Shown: one piece after another, positions 1-11,279 of the stretch | Layout of the letters: the number at the start of each line of letters is the position of its first letter | Numbering within the stretch: position 1 is the stretch's first letter | Assembly: GCA_922989275.2 (NCBI GenBank) | Contig: OV277861.1 | Location: 16,144,540 to 16,208,539 of the forward strand | DNA from: Gari tellinella | Taxonomy: Eukaryota > Mollusca > Bivalvia > Cardiida > Psammobiidae | DNA length: 64,000 bases | Direction of reading: 5' to 3' | Notes under the pieces: generated by a model | Database searches by the model: none | Told to the model about the DNA's origin: nothing | Seen by the model: the letters and a program-made list of their open reading frames with translations, nothing else | Program-made: the position numbers and the translations under genes

Positions 1-275
1 CAACACTCGTTGTGCGGTGTTTGGTTAAATACTAATCATTTTTATAAATATTTCATCGACTCTGCGTGTAAATTTGCATATGTAAAACAATTGAACGTGT
101 TTTGTGTTACTGTACTTCAAATATGAGCTTATTTTTAGATTCTTACATGCCCTGTGCAATAGATTAGATCTATATTGTATTGCATTTGTTTTGAACTGAT
201 CCCATGAGAGATGGTAATTGTTAAGCATGTCGAGTTTGGGGTGTTACTAATATTAGTCCTGTGTTTTAATTCCAG

Positions 276-324
276 GATGAGCACCAGCACTGAGGAGGCT
301 CACACATATATAGCCAAGGCATGA
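276..324 (+). CDS. possible 3'-terminal coding exon of a gene entering from the left
   Basis: A polypyrimidine stretch and acceptor (ttttaattccag) end at 275. One frame then runs for 15 codons (MSTSTEEAHTYIAKA) to a TGA at 322-324. This would fit the last coding exon of a plus-strand gene whose earlier exons lie off the left edge. I do not recognise the peptide, and a chance acceptor plus a short open frame is quite possible. Confidence 0.22.
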
Positions 325-1046
325 ACGAAAGAAAATACCGTATTTACCCTAACAGTTCGGACACAAAAAAATAATTATATTTTTTGCTGTCCGAATTCAT
401 TATAAATTATTTCAATTCTTTTTAGGTGGTGTCCGAAGACATAATAATCTGTAACATGTATATTCTAAACGAAAAATTGTTTCCCCTCACACATGTTTTC
501 TAAGACCAACATGGCGGCCGCGGTACATCAAAACGAAAGTACGGAAATTCTGATGCATTCCGATACCGCTGAAAGTTTTATTAAGCTGGCAGTTAAAAGA
601 AGTGACAACTAAAATTAAATCTGATAATCACCTTAAATGTCCGCTAATAGCATCCATAAAGTATCCCCTCTATTCATACTTGACAAACACATACATGATT
701 TACACCTGATGTGTTGAAAACATCACAGCATAATTGAAGAGCTCTCCCAGGTGCAGTAACTAATGACGCAGTGTGATGTGATTAGCGGCACCGGCCTTTG
801 TCGTAACCAAACTGTGCAAACAGTAGGTGAGTTTGTCTGTTTTATTTGTTAAGTGTTAAGTGTTGTCGGCGTTATATTTTATTTACCAATATTGTCAGTG
901 TTCTCTGTAATTAGCATATTTGAAATCTGTATGTAAATTATTTTTTGATTGGCTACTAGATTAATTATCAATTAATCCAATCAATTCTTCTGCAAGATAT
1001 TATCCAATGAAACTCTCTACGGACTCGACAGAAATGTTTAAAAACG
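325..1046. other. non-coding stretch upstream of the pogo transposase remnant
   Basis: No coding region is seen. Around 336-440 there is a phrase reading accgtatttaccctaac followed by two short gtccgaa motifs, which could be the 5' terminal region of the pogo-like element below. I found no matching inverted copy downstream, so element ends are not established. Confidence 0.3.
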
Positions 1047-2322
1047 ATGGGAAAATCATATTTGTTCTTCAAAATGGATAAGTTTGTGCAACGTTTTAAG
1101 AGTAGTGAAGACGCCTTGCTTCAGGCGTGGAAGGATAATCCAATTCCAAAGGGTCAGCCAAAACGTCCTGTTGGGAGGCCAAAGAAACGGAAAGCAGAAG
1201 ACCAGCTAGAGGGAGCTTCCAAACGCCCAAACAACAGAGACATCAATGAAGACCACTCGGACCCACTGCTTACGTCCTCAACACCAACAAAACGTGGAGC
1301 GTACAAAGCATTCACTTTGAAGCAGAAGCGGGAAGTGGTTGACTTTGCATGCCGCCGAGTTGATACAGCCTCTGAACAAGGAGTTCAAAGCCAGCCGTAC
1401 CTGGGCAGAAAAGTTCATGAGACGCCACGAGCTGGTATTACGCGCAAAGACTTCAGTAGCCCAACGCCTTCCAGCTGACCTTGAATCCAAAATCGCCAGC
1501 TTCCATGAATTCATTGTTCAGCAGCGGGAGCTAGACGAGTTTGACGACAGACTTATTATCAACATGGACGAAACCCCCATGTACTTTGACTTAGTTTCTG
1601 GTAAGACAGTTGAAAGGAAAGGACAAAAATCTGTACGAATCAGAACCACTGGAAGTGAGAAGCGTCACGTGACAATTGTGCTTGCCTGCTCTGCAGCCGG
1701 TGACATGCTGCCTCCAATGATAATTTTCAAAGGAAAGAGGCCCTTGGACATACCTCACCCACCAAAATGGATAGTGTGTGTTCAGGAGAAGGCGTGGATG
1801 GACGAGACCCTGGTGCTGAGATGGCTGTCCGACATCTACTTACCTTTTACCCAGAAGGATCGTTCTATGCTTGTTATGGGCAGTTTCCGAGCTCATCTGA
1901 CAGAGAAAGTTAAGAAGTGTATGAGGAATGGCAACATCGTACCGGCAGTGATTCCTGGAGGCTGCACGTCGAAGGTCCAACCCTTGTATGTTTCCACCAA
2001 CAAGCCTTTCAAGGGGGAGCTGAGGAAGAGCTGGACTAGTTTTATGCGCAACGCCACTAGGGATTCTGCAAACACCGGGGAACGCATCAAGACAGCTTCT
2101 AAGGCTGAACTTGTGTCATGGGTTGAGGGTGCGTTCCAACACATCGCAGCAAATAGGACACTTGTGATCAAATCATTTCATGTGTGCGGGATCAGCAACA
2201 GTCTGGGTGGGAGTCGGGACGAATTAGCCCGTAGCAACAGTGACAGTGACTGTGAGAGTAGTGATGGGGAAGAGTTTGAGGGGTTTAGCCCTGAGGATGT
2301 ACCAGACGATATGTTCGATTGA
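1047..2322 (+). pseudogene. pogo/Tigger-type (Tc1-mariner superfamily) transposase, broken
   Basis: Two overlapping frames make up one transposase. Frame 1 (1047-1478) has a basic patch with a GRPKKRK nuclear-localisation-like run and the start of a CENP-B/pogo helix-turn-helix (AYKAFTLKQKREVVDFA). Homology then switches to another frame (about 1339-2322), which carries RTWAEKFMRRHELVLR, the DDE core and an acidic tail. The rest of the helix-turn-helix is missing at the junction, so a deletion plus frameshift has occurred. In the DDE domain the first Asp is present (NMDETP, residue 77 of the second frame). The second, normally D in a DSFRAH motif, is Gly (MGSFRAH, residue 181), and the third, normally QPLDV, is QPLYV (residue 217). 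It should be catalytically dead. Terminal inverted repeats were not found. It is either a decayed copy or, less likely, a domesticated derivative, since ~300 codons stay open. Confidence 0.85.
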
Positions 2323-2810
2323 ATTTAGTGTGGAATGATCAGGCGTTAATCTTTCACCTGTTTTGCGCGTCATAGCAACTTACAGCATCTTGGATCCAAT
2401 TAGACGCCGCGTAAATCGGTTTCTAATCAGGATCCAAACTGCTTGATAATCGCTTAATCGATTCTTATGTTTGATTAATGTTTGACACTTTTTAACAATA
2501 CTGCAATAATATATATAATATTTGCGTATCTAACAGGGGAAAGGTTACGCGATTATCATAAAGTGCTGCTCTGCCATATGGCTATTTGGTGTGGTTTTGA
2601 ATGTGCTTTCGACGAGTGCTTTCTTTTGGATTACATATATCAATTAGGAATAGTTATTAGTGAATGAAATAAATGGCGAGGAAGAACCCCGGTAGTGGCC
2701 AGTCACAACCTCAAGTTGTCTGGACCCGGCGTTTTGCGCACCGGAAGACAAAATCAAAATTTGCTACGTTAATTTCGCACCTAGGTTCGACTGTGTTGCA
2801 TTGTGAATAT

Positions 2811-3019
2811 TTAACCCTTATACTGCGGTGATATCGTCTGCTTCAAAATTGTCGTCTGCGACGTTTGTTAAATTTTAGATTGATCCATTTTTTAAGTTCA
2901 GAAATGTCGCGTGTCAAACAGTTTTGATCCAGTTCAGACGCCGCGTAATGCGGCGTCTGATCTGGAACAAAACTGTTTGCAAAAATCAGTTAAGTCGCGA
3001 TCAGCAGTCAAAGTGTTAA
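2811..3019. mobile_element. family A TTAA-flanked MITE
   Basis: Bounded by TTAA on both sides (2811-2814 and 3016-3019). It holds 'cgtctgc' repeats near the left end and a central hairpin with arms cagacgccgc/gcggcgtctg, then a gcaaa flank. The TTAA target duplication and CCCTT-like ends suggest a non-autonomous piggyBac- or Kolobok-type element. Confidence 0.65.
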
Positions 3020-3361
3020 CTCTGAGCGCTAAAGGTAATATCGTCTGCAATTATCACCCACCGGTGCTTAGATTGTTTTGACAACTTGTAGTTTTAACAG
3101 TTCGGATCCAAATGCAACGTCACATTACACGACGTCTTATGTGGATCCACACAGCTTATATAAAATATTTTGCCCCATGCATTCGAAAAACTCCGAATTC
3201 TGATATTTGCTGGTATTACACAAACCTCAACAAAATAAAGTTGAATAGGTAAAAACAACATGATACTGAAAAACGAAACTCAGTTACTCGGCATTTGATT
3301 CAAATCAATGTTGTTTTGCAAGTTATATAATGTATAGTTGCGAAAGGCAGGCGAAGGTTTA

Positions 3362-3581
3362 CAGTGGAGAATACGTTATTATTTCCGTTTAAACGCAAAC
3401 CCAGACGTAGAAATTGACAATTGCTGACAAAATATATTTTCCTTTTGAGTGCGGAACACAGTGAGTAGTGCGATCAGGCGCCCGTCAACAGGCGTCTGAT
3501 CTGGCTACTAACTGTTTGCAATTGAACCAATAGTTTTAGGTAAAACAGGTAAACTGTGAAAGAATAACGCCTTCTCCACTG
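3362..3581. mobile_element. family E MITE (CAGTGGAGAA termini)
   Basis: Left end CAGTGGAGAATACGTTATT follows a TA (3360-3361). The right end is its inverted counterpart, aataacgccttctccactg, ending at 3581. A shortened gcgtctgat hairpin sits inside. Similar ends bound copies at 13600-13846 and 45930-46423. TA flanks suggest a Tc1/mariner-type non-autonomous element; the right TA is lost here. Confidence 0.6.
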
Positions 3582-4200
3582 GGTTATAGACATCTACGTA
3601 TCAATAATTTATTGCATTCAACATTTGTTTTGGTGTTGATCTTTTATGAAGCATATAGTATAGGCATAGTCTGTTTAAAAAAATAAAATATGAATGTGAA
3701 GCTTATTTCTTGCGTTTGTTGTCTGTAGTGCATTCCTCGTGACTGCACTTTGCCAATTTTGTTTGTTTTTCACAACCTAATAATCTTGTCGTTATGAAAT
3801 ATAACCACTTAAAATTTCTTAGCAATGATTGAGTTGCAAACAGCAGGTATCCAGGCCATACGTCGAGTAACTCGGCGTCTGATCAGGATCCGTGTTCTGT
3901 GACACGTTTACGTGAATCGTGAATTTTTTTTAACAGTACAACATGAATTACAGCCGTAGCGATCAAAACAACAGGCGAAGGGTAGAGTAAAAGAATTTAC
4001 TTTATTAGAAAAAGTATTGGCGTATGACACAGGTTCAGTTAGGATCCAAACAGTTTGCAAGTCATACGTGTCAGACAAAGACCCGTCTATTACTGCCCAA
4101 ACTTGAAAACAACATGTTGATTAGACAGCTGTCAACTTTCTGTTACGTATAAAAATAAGGCCGAGTCTATTGACACGTACGTATGAAAAACAAAAAACCT

Positions 4201-6361
4201 TCTATTGACACGTATGCACATAATATTCGCTTTATCGTAAGAATCACACTCACCGCCAGAAAGTTTCCGCCCTATATTTGTTGAAAGTAACCAAAACGCA
4301 TTACAACGGTATGTTTTAGCATTTTATAAAATGCAATCATGATAAATGTACATTATAGGTAAGTATTTTTATGAATCTGTTTTTTTATTTTGATGAATTT
4401 GTAAATAAGAGGTATAAACAACGGTTTTAATTGAATATACCTGCTTTTGATGTTCTCACAGTTTGCTTAATACAAAGCAAAGAATTTCTCACATTTTTGA
4501 GTGGTTTGATATGAGTTATCCATTTAAATTCACATAAGTTGAATCAATTTGCATACGCTTAAATCGAAAAATAAAATATTATGATGACCATAAGAACAAA
4601 TAGCGATGTAAAGAAATGGGAGTTGTCGATCTTGTACGTTTTTGTAGCAAGAACTCGCTAATGACACGTACGGCGATTCATAATACGTTTTAGTTCGTTA
4701 TTTTGTTTTTATATTGTTAAGTTATTGGAATTGATATACACATATATATATATATATGGATTAATAACTGAACAGGTGAAAGGTTAATCCATACTGAAAT
4801 CCGTACACAAATCATATCTGTCTAAATAAGCAGATGACATTTTTATGATTTGTTGTTTTTATTCTATTTTATTACCACACTATTAATCCATAAAGTCGAT
4901 AAAATCGAGGATACCTATCGTATGGGTGAAATATTAAGACAGTTCAACGTGGTATTGCCGTACGTGTCATTAGCAAGTTACAGTAGCAAGTTATCTATTG
5001 ACACGTACAAGAACGATAACCCGTAATTATAATGTTAAGAGTTTGAGTTGTCTTTCTTGTACGTTTTTTGTAGCAAGAACTCGCTAATGACACGTACGGC
5101 AATTGATACCTCGTTTTACGGTCAAAGTTTTGTTGTTAAACTATTGTTTCGTTATTGGTATTGTAATATGTGGATTAAAATATTAAATAAGTAAATATTA
5201 TTTGTATTAGTGCGCATGTCATATAGTTAAATGTTCTAAAAATAAAGCAGATGACATTTTAAGCAGAATTTGTTGTCGTTATTATTTTACCACTACTAAG
5301 CAATTAAGTCGATTAAACCGACATATCGTAGGGAAACTGTCATATTAACAGAGTTTAAACACAGTAAAAATTGGTATAAATTGCCGTACGTGTCATTAGC
5401 AAGTTTTCTATGATTCTATCTACTGACACGTACAAGAACGATAACTCGCATTAGGAATGTTAAGAATTGGAGTTGTCTTTCTTGTACGTTTTTGTAGTAA
5501 GAACCCGCTAAGCACACGTACGGCAATTTAAACCGTTTACGGTCATAGTTTTGATTTTATTGTTTCGTTATTGGTATTGATTGAAATATGTGGATTATAA
5601 TATTAAACAGTTAAACTATTAATTATAATCAAGGTTTCAGTACGCAGGTCATATCTTTAAATGTTCTAAAAAATAAAGCAGATGACATTTTTTACCAGAT
5701 TTTTGTTGTCGTTATTCTATTACCTCTACTAAGCCATTATGTCGATAAAACCAGCATATCGTTGGAAAACTATCATATTGGCCGAGTTTAAACACTGTAA
5801 AAATTGGTATAAATTGCCGTACGTGTCATTAGCAAGTACAAGAACGATAACTCGCAATAGGAATGTTAAGAATTGGAGTTGTCTTTCGTGTACGTTGTTG
5901 TAGCAAGAACTCGCTAATGACACGTACGGCAATTTATACCGTTTACGGTCATAGTTTTGATGTTATTGTTTCGTTATTGGTATTGATTGAAATATGTGGA
6001 TTAATATATTAAACAGGTAAAACATTAATTACAATCAAGGTTTCAGTACGCAGGTCATAACTGATTTTACTACAACGTACAAAGCCATAATTGCAAGATA
6101 CACAGATAATGCAAGAGACAAATGGAAGAGACAAATGCAAGGATATACTTTTTCTCGAGAGAACCAGTTTATCCGATGAGCTGAGATTTGCATTGCGGTT
6201 ATATAGGTTACTAGCATGAAGAATTCAGCTTTTCCGCTTGGTCATTTCACTTGAGCATATTTTGTATGTGATTGCAATTCTGAGGGCGGAAACTTTCTGA
6301 CATGGTGGGTGATTATCACGATAAGTGTAATTTTTACCCTAACACCGTACGTGTCAATAGA
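4201..6361. mobile_element. foldback-like element with inverted arms around a tandem array
   Basis: The left arm (4201-4272) and right arm (6283-6361) are imperfect inverted copies. Both contain tctattgacacgta and agaaagtttccgccc (the right arm as its complement) in the same outer-to-inner order. Between them lies a ~425-bp tandem array. No coding capacity is visible. This resembles a foldback or large non-autonomous DNA element; the superfamily is unknown. Confidence 0.6.
4617..6060. repeat. tandem array, about 3.5 units of ~425 bp, each with internal inverted motifs
   Basis: The anchor cttgtacgtt (or a close variant) occurs at 4631, 5056, 5481 and 5887, giving periods of 425, 425 and 406. 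Each unit carries ctcgctaatgacacgtacgg and, about 300 bp later, the inverse ccgtacgtgtcattagcaag, so every unit can form a hairpin with itself or its neighbours. Confidence 0.8.
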
Positions 6362-7563
6362 CACTTCGTAAAAATAACTGCACTGGCTAGCTACCCTGCT
6401 CAAAATAACCTCCTGTGTTCTCATTCTGTACTTCATTTCGTCTGCTGTAAATAAATGTGGACTTTATCAAACTCAAATTTATCAGGCGATTTCGTTTAAT
6501 CATATTAGATTAGATTACCGCACATCATTTTTATAAGGTCAATTTAGACAAGAATTGGGGAAACGTAGATCTATACACAATTCTATAGCAGACGGGTCGA
6601 TCTAAAAATAGAATTGTGTTGTGTCAATCCGCTGCCTCGATCTCCCAGTGTCGCGCCGTCTGCTGTCTCCTGTGTAAGAAACAAAAGGATAAACTGGCTG
6701 AATGGCATAGACATTTAGGAATAAGCTACGAGTTATGGTAAACAGTTTGAACTTATTTTGGCAGTTGTAGAAAAGGTGTAAAGTTTAACAATTCAATAAC
6801 TCGATCTACCCGTGCCGTATTGTCGAAAGAGAAAAGCCTCGGCGTCTCTAAATACAGTTCTATATTTACAGACCTTAATTGCACAGCATTAACCATTTAC
6901 CTCTGTCCACGAGATCGATCTCAGCAAACAGTTTGGATCCTGAAAAAAAGCTGAATATACTCTTGTCGGCTTAACGTTGGCTACTTAACATTTGGGATTA
7001 TTTTACGTGGAATCACTCCGCTGTCGTTCTACCGCGGACTATGCTAGTAGGCGGTAAATGGGCGATTGGCAATAGGATTCCTTCTTATCTTAATAGCCCT
7101 TACTCTCAAGACGAAAACGCCACAAGCTTGATTAATGCATATATATAAACGGCCATTATCTTTATATTCACGAAAAACGTCGATTACACATGGTTGTTAA
7201 GGCTTTTAACGAATAGTGCAAAAACACGGCCACAATCTTTCCCCAAAAAGAAGGTATTTTGGTGTTTTTTATGTAAAGTTTTTGTTCACCCCGAGGGAGC
7301 CTTCAATCTGCTGTATAAAAACGGAGTCAGCTTGATTTATCCTTTTAAATCCACAGCCTGATGCCATTTTCTCATGATTTTGTGTAGCGTTTCAATGAAT
7401 AAGGTAAAAAGAAATCCACAAGCTTTTTCTGAAAAAAGTATTTTTGGGTTTTAGCAGCATAAATGTTGTGTGCCGTTACGGCTACGTGAAGGACGAAGTT
7501 GGTATACCGCCTATGGCCTTACGGGCCCTAACGGGCCCTAGGCCAAAAACACGCCACTCGCTC
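6362..7563. other. non-coding, no clear feature
   Basis: No gene is seen. A short inverted pair around acacaattctat occurs near 6570-6620. The rest is AT-rich sequence with isolated cgtctgct motifs like those inside family A elements. Confidence 0.4.
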
Positions 7564-7777
7564 TTAACCCTTAGCCTGCCAGTCACGACTATAGCTCCAT
7601 ATGCAAACAGCTTGGATCCGGATGAGACGCCGAGTAACTCGGCGTCTCATCCGGATCCAAGCTGTTTGACACTCGGAAAACATTTTCAGCAATTTTGAGC
7701 AACTTTGAAGCACTTTGAAACTTGAAGCAGACGAGAAATATAGCAGACGACAATTTATTTGGCGGGCTAAGGGTTAA
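7564..7777. mobile_element. family A TTAA-flanked MITE, near-perfect hairpin
   Basis: TTAA at 7564-7567 and 7774-7777. The central hairpin at about 7605-7671 has ~30-bp arms with no visible mismatch, starting gcaaacagcttggatccgg and turning at gagtaactc. The gcagacgac motif typical of family A follows on the right. Ends read CCCTTAGCC and GGCTAAGGG. Confidence 0.75.
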
Positions 7778-8243
7778 TCAACTAAGACTATGAGCCTTAC
7801 CATTGAATTGCAAACAGTGTAGACCAAGGCCAGCGGCCGCTGGTCTTATTGTACACTGGTTGACAACCATATGCATGTAAAACATTGGTGTAGTTGTATT
7901 ATATATGATATTTGGCAGTGTTGACCAAACTCGGATACAGAACCTGGGGTGACAGGTACAACGGTACTTGGTCTGTACTATGTTGCAATGCAATAAGACT
8001 GGTTTTGTCATGGCACGGCACATATGCATTTTGGCAGGAAAAGTATCAAATGTCGAATAATTTCGATCCTTATCTGACGCCGAGTAACTCGACGTCTGTT
8101 AAGAAACCAAACTGTTTGCAATACAAATGTTCTCAATAACTGGGACCAAGGCGGTCAGGTTTTAACAACATGTCAGATTGTTTCAATAACCTTTCGTTTT
8201 TCTATGGTTTATAGCATTAGCAGCAGTTGCGTTTCATTCGGGT

Positions 8244-8464
8244 TTAACCCCTTCACTGCCTTTCCCCGAGTATTATATGTATTTGCAAATAGTTTTGATC
8301 CTGATCAGACGCCGCATAACGCGGCGTCTGATCAGAATCCAAACTGTTTGACACTCATTTTAAATTTTTTTTTTTAGTTAAAATACCTAAAATTTATATT
8401 TTAGAAATAAAAGCAGACGACAATTATTTAAAACTGCTGACGTCATGGCAGTGAAGGGTTTTAA
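8244..8464. mobile_element. family A TTAA-flanked MITE
   Basis: Left end TTAACCCCTTCACTGCC and right end ggcagtgaagggttttaa form clear terminal inverted repeats. The central hairpin (about 8285-8350) has arms ctgatcagacgccgc/gcggcgtctgatcag around a short turn. This copy shows the family's termini best. Confidence 0.75.
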
Positions 8465-8620
8465 AGGGACAGAACAACGTCTTCTCCACTGACTGGGAAA
8501 TAAATAAATATATCCAACCCATGTATCAAGCTATAACTACAAACAAACGCGCAAGCACCATCTTATGCTATGAAAATAGAGAAATATAAAATAAAAATAT
8601 AAGTAAGAAACAGGAAGCGT

Positions 8621-9595
8621 TTTTTTCCAATACTACAGGATTGTTTTTCAATATTACAGGATTGTAATTCAACAATACAAGGTTCTTTCCAAAAATACAG
8701 AATTATCTTCAACAATACAATATTGATTTACAATAATGCAGGATTGTTTAACAACAGTACTGGATTATTTTCAAATATTACAGGCTTGTAATCCATCAAT
8801 ACAATATTGTTTTCCAAAAATACATAATTGTTTTCAACAATACGAGATTGTTTTCCAACAGTACTGGATTGTTTTCAAATATTACAGGATTGTCTCCAAT
8901 ATTACAGGATTGTAATCCAACAATACAGAATTGTTTTCCAATATTACAGGTTGTTGTCCAATATTACAGGATTGTAATCCAACAATACAGGATTGTTTTC
9001 CAATATTACAGGTTCTTGTCCAATATTACAGGATTGTTTCCAATATTACAGGATTGTAATTCAACAATACAGGATTGTTTTCCAATATTACAGGTTGTTG
9101 TCCAATATTACAGGATTGTTTCCAACATTACAGGATTGTAATCTAACAATATAGGATTGTTTTCCAATATTACAGGTTGTTGTCCAATATTACAGGATTG
9201 TAATCCAACAATACAGGATTGTTTTCCAATATTACTGGATTGTTTTCCAATATTACTGGAATGTTTTCCAATATTACAGAATTGTAATCCAACAGTACAT
9301 AATTGTTTTCAAACAGGACAGGGTTGTTTTTTAATATCACAGGATTGGTTTCCAATATTACAGGATTTTAATCCAACAGTACAGGACTGTTTCCATTATT
9401 ACAGGAATGGTTTCCAATACAACAGGATTTTAATCCAATAATACAGGATTGTTTTCACCAAATATACAAGATTGTTTCAACAATACAAGATTGTTTTCCA
9501 ATATTACAGGATTGATTTCCAATATTACAGAATTCTTTCCCAACAGTATAAGATTGTTGTCCAATATTACAGGATTGTTTTCGAATATAACAGGG
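8621..9595. repeat. ~22-bp minisatellite array, about 1 kb
   Basis: Degenerate tandem copies of a unit like ttttccaatattacaggatt, some alternating with tgtaatccaacaatacagga. It begins after a poly-T near 8621 and ends at acagggcc. Because 22-24 bp units are mixed, frames stay open by chance, giving an artificial repetitive peptide (FSNITGL-like); I do not regard this as a gene. Confidence 0.85.
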
Positions 9596-10607
9596 CCTAA
9601 ATTCGAACCTCAATGACTCGAACTCGCTATAGGCGAAATTACCTTTATCAGACAACGCATTACGCTGCGTCTGCTCTGGGTCCAAAAAGTTTGCAGAGCC
9701 GATTTAAGTTGCATATTGTGGTGCTGTAAAAGAGCGGCAATGTCAAAGAAGACACGTTAATAATCATAAATACAGTAGACGTCATAATGCAGGACAACGA
9801 CTGCTTAAGGCAGCCCTGAGTCCGTTTGCATAAAACTTCGTAAGACAAATGTTGTCGTAAGTCAGATTATAAAAGTCTCAATTATTATTTATTTCTCCAT
9901 CTGATCCTGTCTTGTGACATCTCTTTGGAATCGTCTTGAAAAGAGATGTCACAACTCACAAGACAGGATTAAATGGAAACTCAGACATTAAATGTATTTT
10001 AAAGTTTTTACTTGCGACCGTTTTTGTCATATGAACTTTTATGAAACGGACCACAGGAGCTTCAAAGAGTATTTCAATAAACTCAAAATAACTCTTTATG
10101 CTGTTTTAAAATGACGAAAACTTGAATATGAATGCCAAACACGAGATCAGAGGTCGCGTTACGTGGTGTCAAATATGGACCCACACTGTTTGCCAATTTT
10201 TAGCAAGTCGCGCACAACATGGTAAGAGTTGAGGAACGTTTCGGTCAGACTGCGCAAAGCAGGATTTAGAAAGCATCACTCATTGCTCTTTATCAGAGCA
10301 TGATAGTTCTAATCACGAAAATACATTCAGTCAACGTGGAAAATTAAATGCGTGAACGGAGATACTATAAAGTAAAATATAAAGACGTCCCGTATTGCTT
10401 CTTGTGAAAATGTGTAATTACAATGATATGACGTTGGTCTTTCCAAATAAACATGTCGCTGCTGAAAACAAATATTTCCATTTCAAACTGTTTGAAGCCA
10501 GGCTAATCCGGCATTTGACCAGGCTCCAAACTGTTTAAAATAAATCGTAAGAATCTTCAGAAAGTCATTGTCTACGTTTTATACGTTGTATTTGCGTTAA
10601 ATTTCGG
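9596..10607. other. non-coding with short inverted repeats
   Basis: No gene is seen. An inverted repeat at about 9905-9967 pairs tcctgtcttgtgacatctct with its complement. A remnant of a CAGGG.../gtcgtaagt MITE is visible near 9808-9865. Confidence 0.4.
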
Positions 10608-10854
10608 TTAACCTATTACCCTTAGCTTGTTTCTAGTATTGAAGATAGGTGACCACTTAAAGCAGGTTTAAAGTAAAGCAGAATGCGCCTTAATGCGCAT
10701 TCTGCATTACTTTCAGCCTGCTTTAAGCTTCCGTCTACTATGATATAGAAAATATTTATTTTGGTATATGTTTATGACTGTATAATGTGGAACTATTTTC
10801 TTCAGTGGATAAATAACTTAAAGGCGTACAAAGACGTATTGTGGGAGGGGTTAA
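10608..10854. mobile_element. family C TTAA-flanked MITE
   Basis: TTAA at 10608-10611 and 10851-10854. Contains the family C core hairpin (about 10660-10732): cttaaagcagg...gaatgcgcc and its inverse around TTAATG. The right half has the family's tgactgtata and ttcttcagtgga motifs. About 247 bp. Confidence 0.75.
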
Positions 10855-10962
10855 ATAGGAAAGAAAAGCGTCCTCTCCATTGTAATACAAGCCAGTCTGT
10901 ATATCTTATAATTCTCTAACAATGTCACACTATCAAGCGCCTTTGTCGTGCACTAAACCAAG

Positions 10963-11279
10963 TTAAATGTCTCGTGTTCCTAGGTACCGAACCTCCGCAT
11001 ATTCAGACTCATCCGGTGCCCCTATTACAGCTATGTCAGGTGGTTTTTCAGGATTGTCACGTGGTTTTTCGATCGCTTCACGTGGCTTTTCTGTCTCGTT
11101 GATGTTTGACAACGCGAATTCCTTGAGTTTGGTCTTTCTGCGCCGAGTGCAGTAGATAGTGGCCACCAGAAGAGCAAGAAGTACCACGCCCATCGCCACA
11201 CACACTCCTATCATTACCCCGCCCCAGCTCTCACTGTTGCCACGCCCATATCGATCATCATCATCGTCACTTTCCTCAT
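10963..11279 (-). CDS. CUB receptor last exon: stalk, transmembrane helix, cytoplasmic tail
   Basis: Acceptor gatattgtttcag precedes 11279. The exon reads AT|GAG GAA AGT, joining the T of the previous exon to give Tyr, then an acidic run, a ~20-residue hydrophobic helix, RRRK and a tail ending GTRDI before TAA. The tail repeats EKPR-type motifs three times and carries SEYAEV. The start used is the splice acceptor, not the internal ATG at 11214, because the upstream residues continue in frame. Confidence 0.85.

Larger units (their letters stand above)
2323..4130. other. repeat-rich non-coding region with several MITE hairpins
   Basis: No gene is seen. Short inverted repeats carrying the gcgtctgat hairpin core occur near 2390-2440, 2930-2990, 3105-3150, 3475-3510 and 3850-3890. 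Two are recognisable as complete elements and listed separately (2811-3019 and 3362-3581). Confidence 0.6.

Noticed and set aside
4617..6060. A CRISPR-like array
   Set aside because: Units of ~425 bp repeat in full, with no short repeat and unique spacer pattern, and the genome is eukaryotic.
8848..9441. Two ~95-codon open frames with a FSNITGLF-type repeat
   Set aside because: They are the translation of the 22-bp minisatellite; several frames on both strands are open for the same reason.
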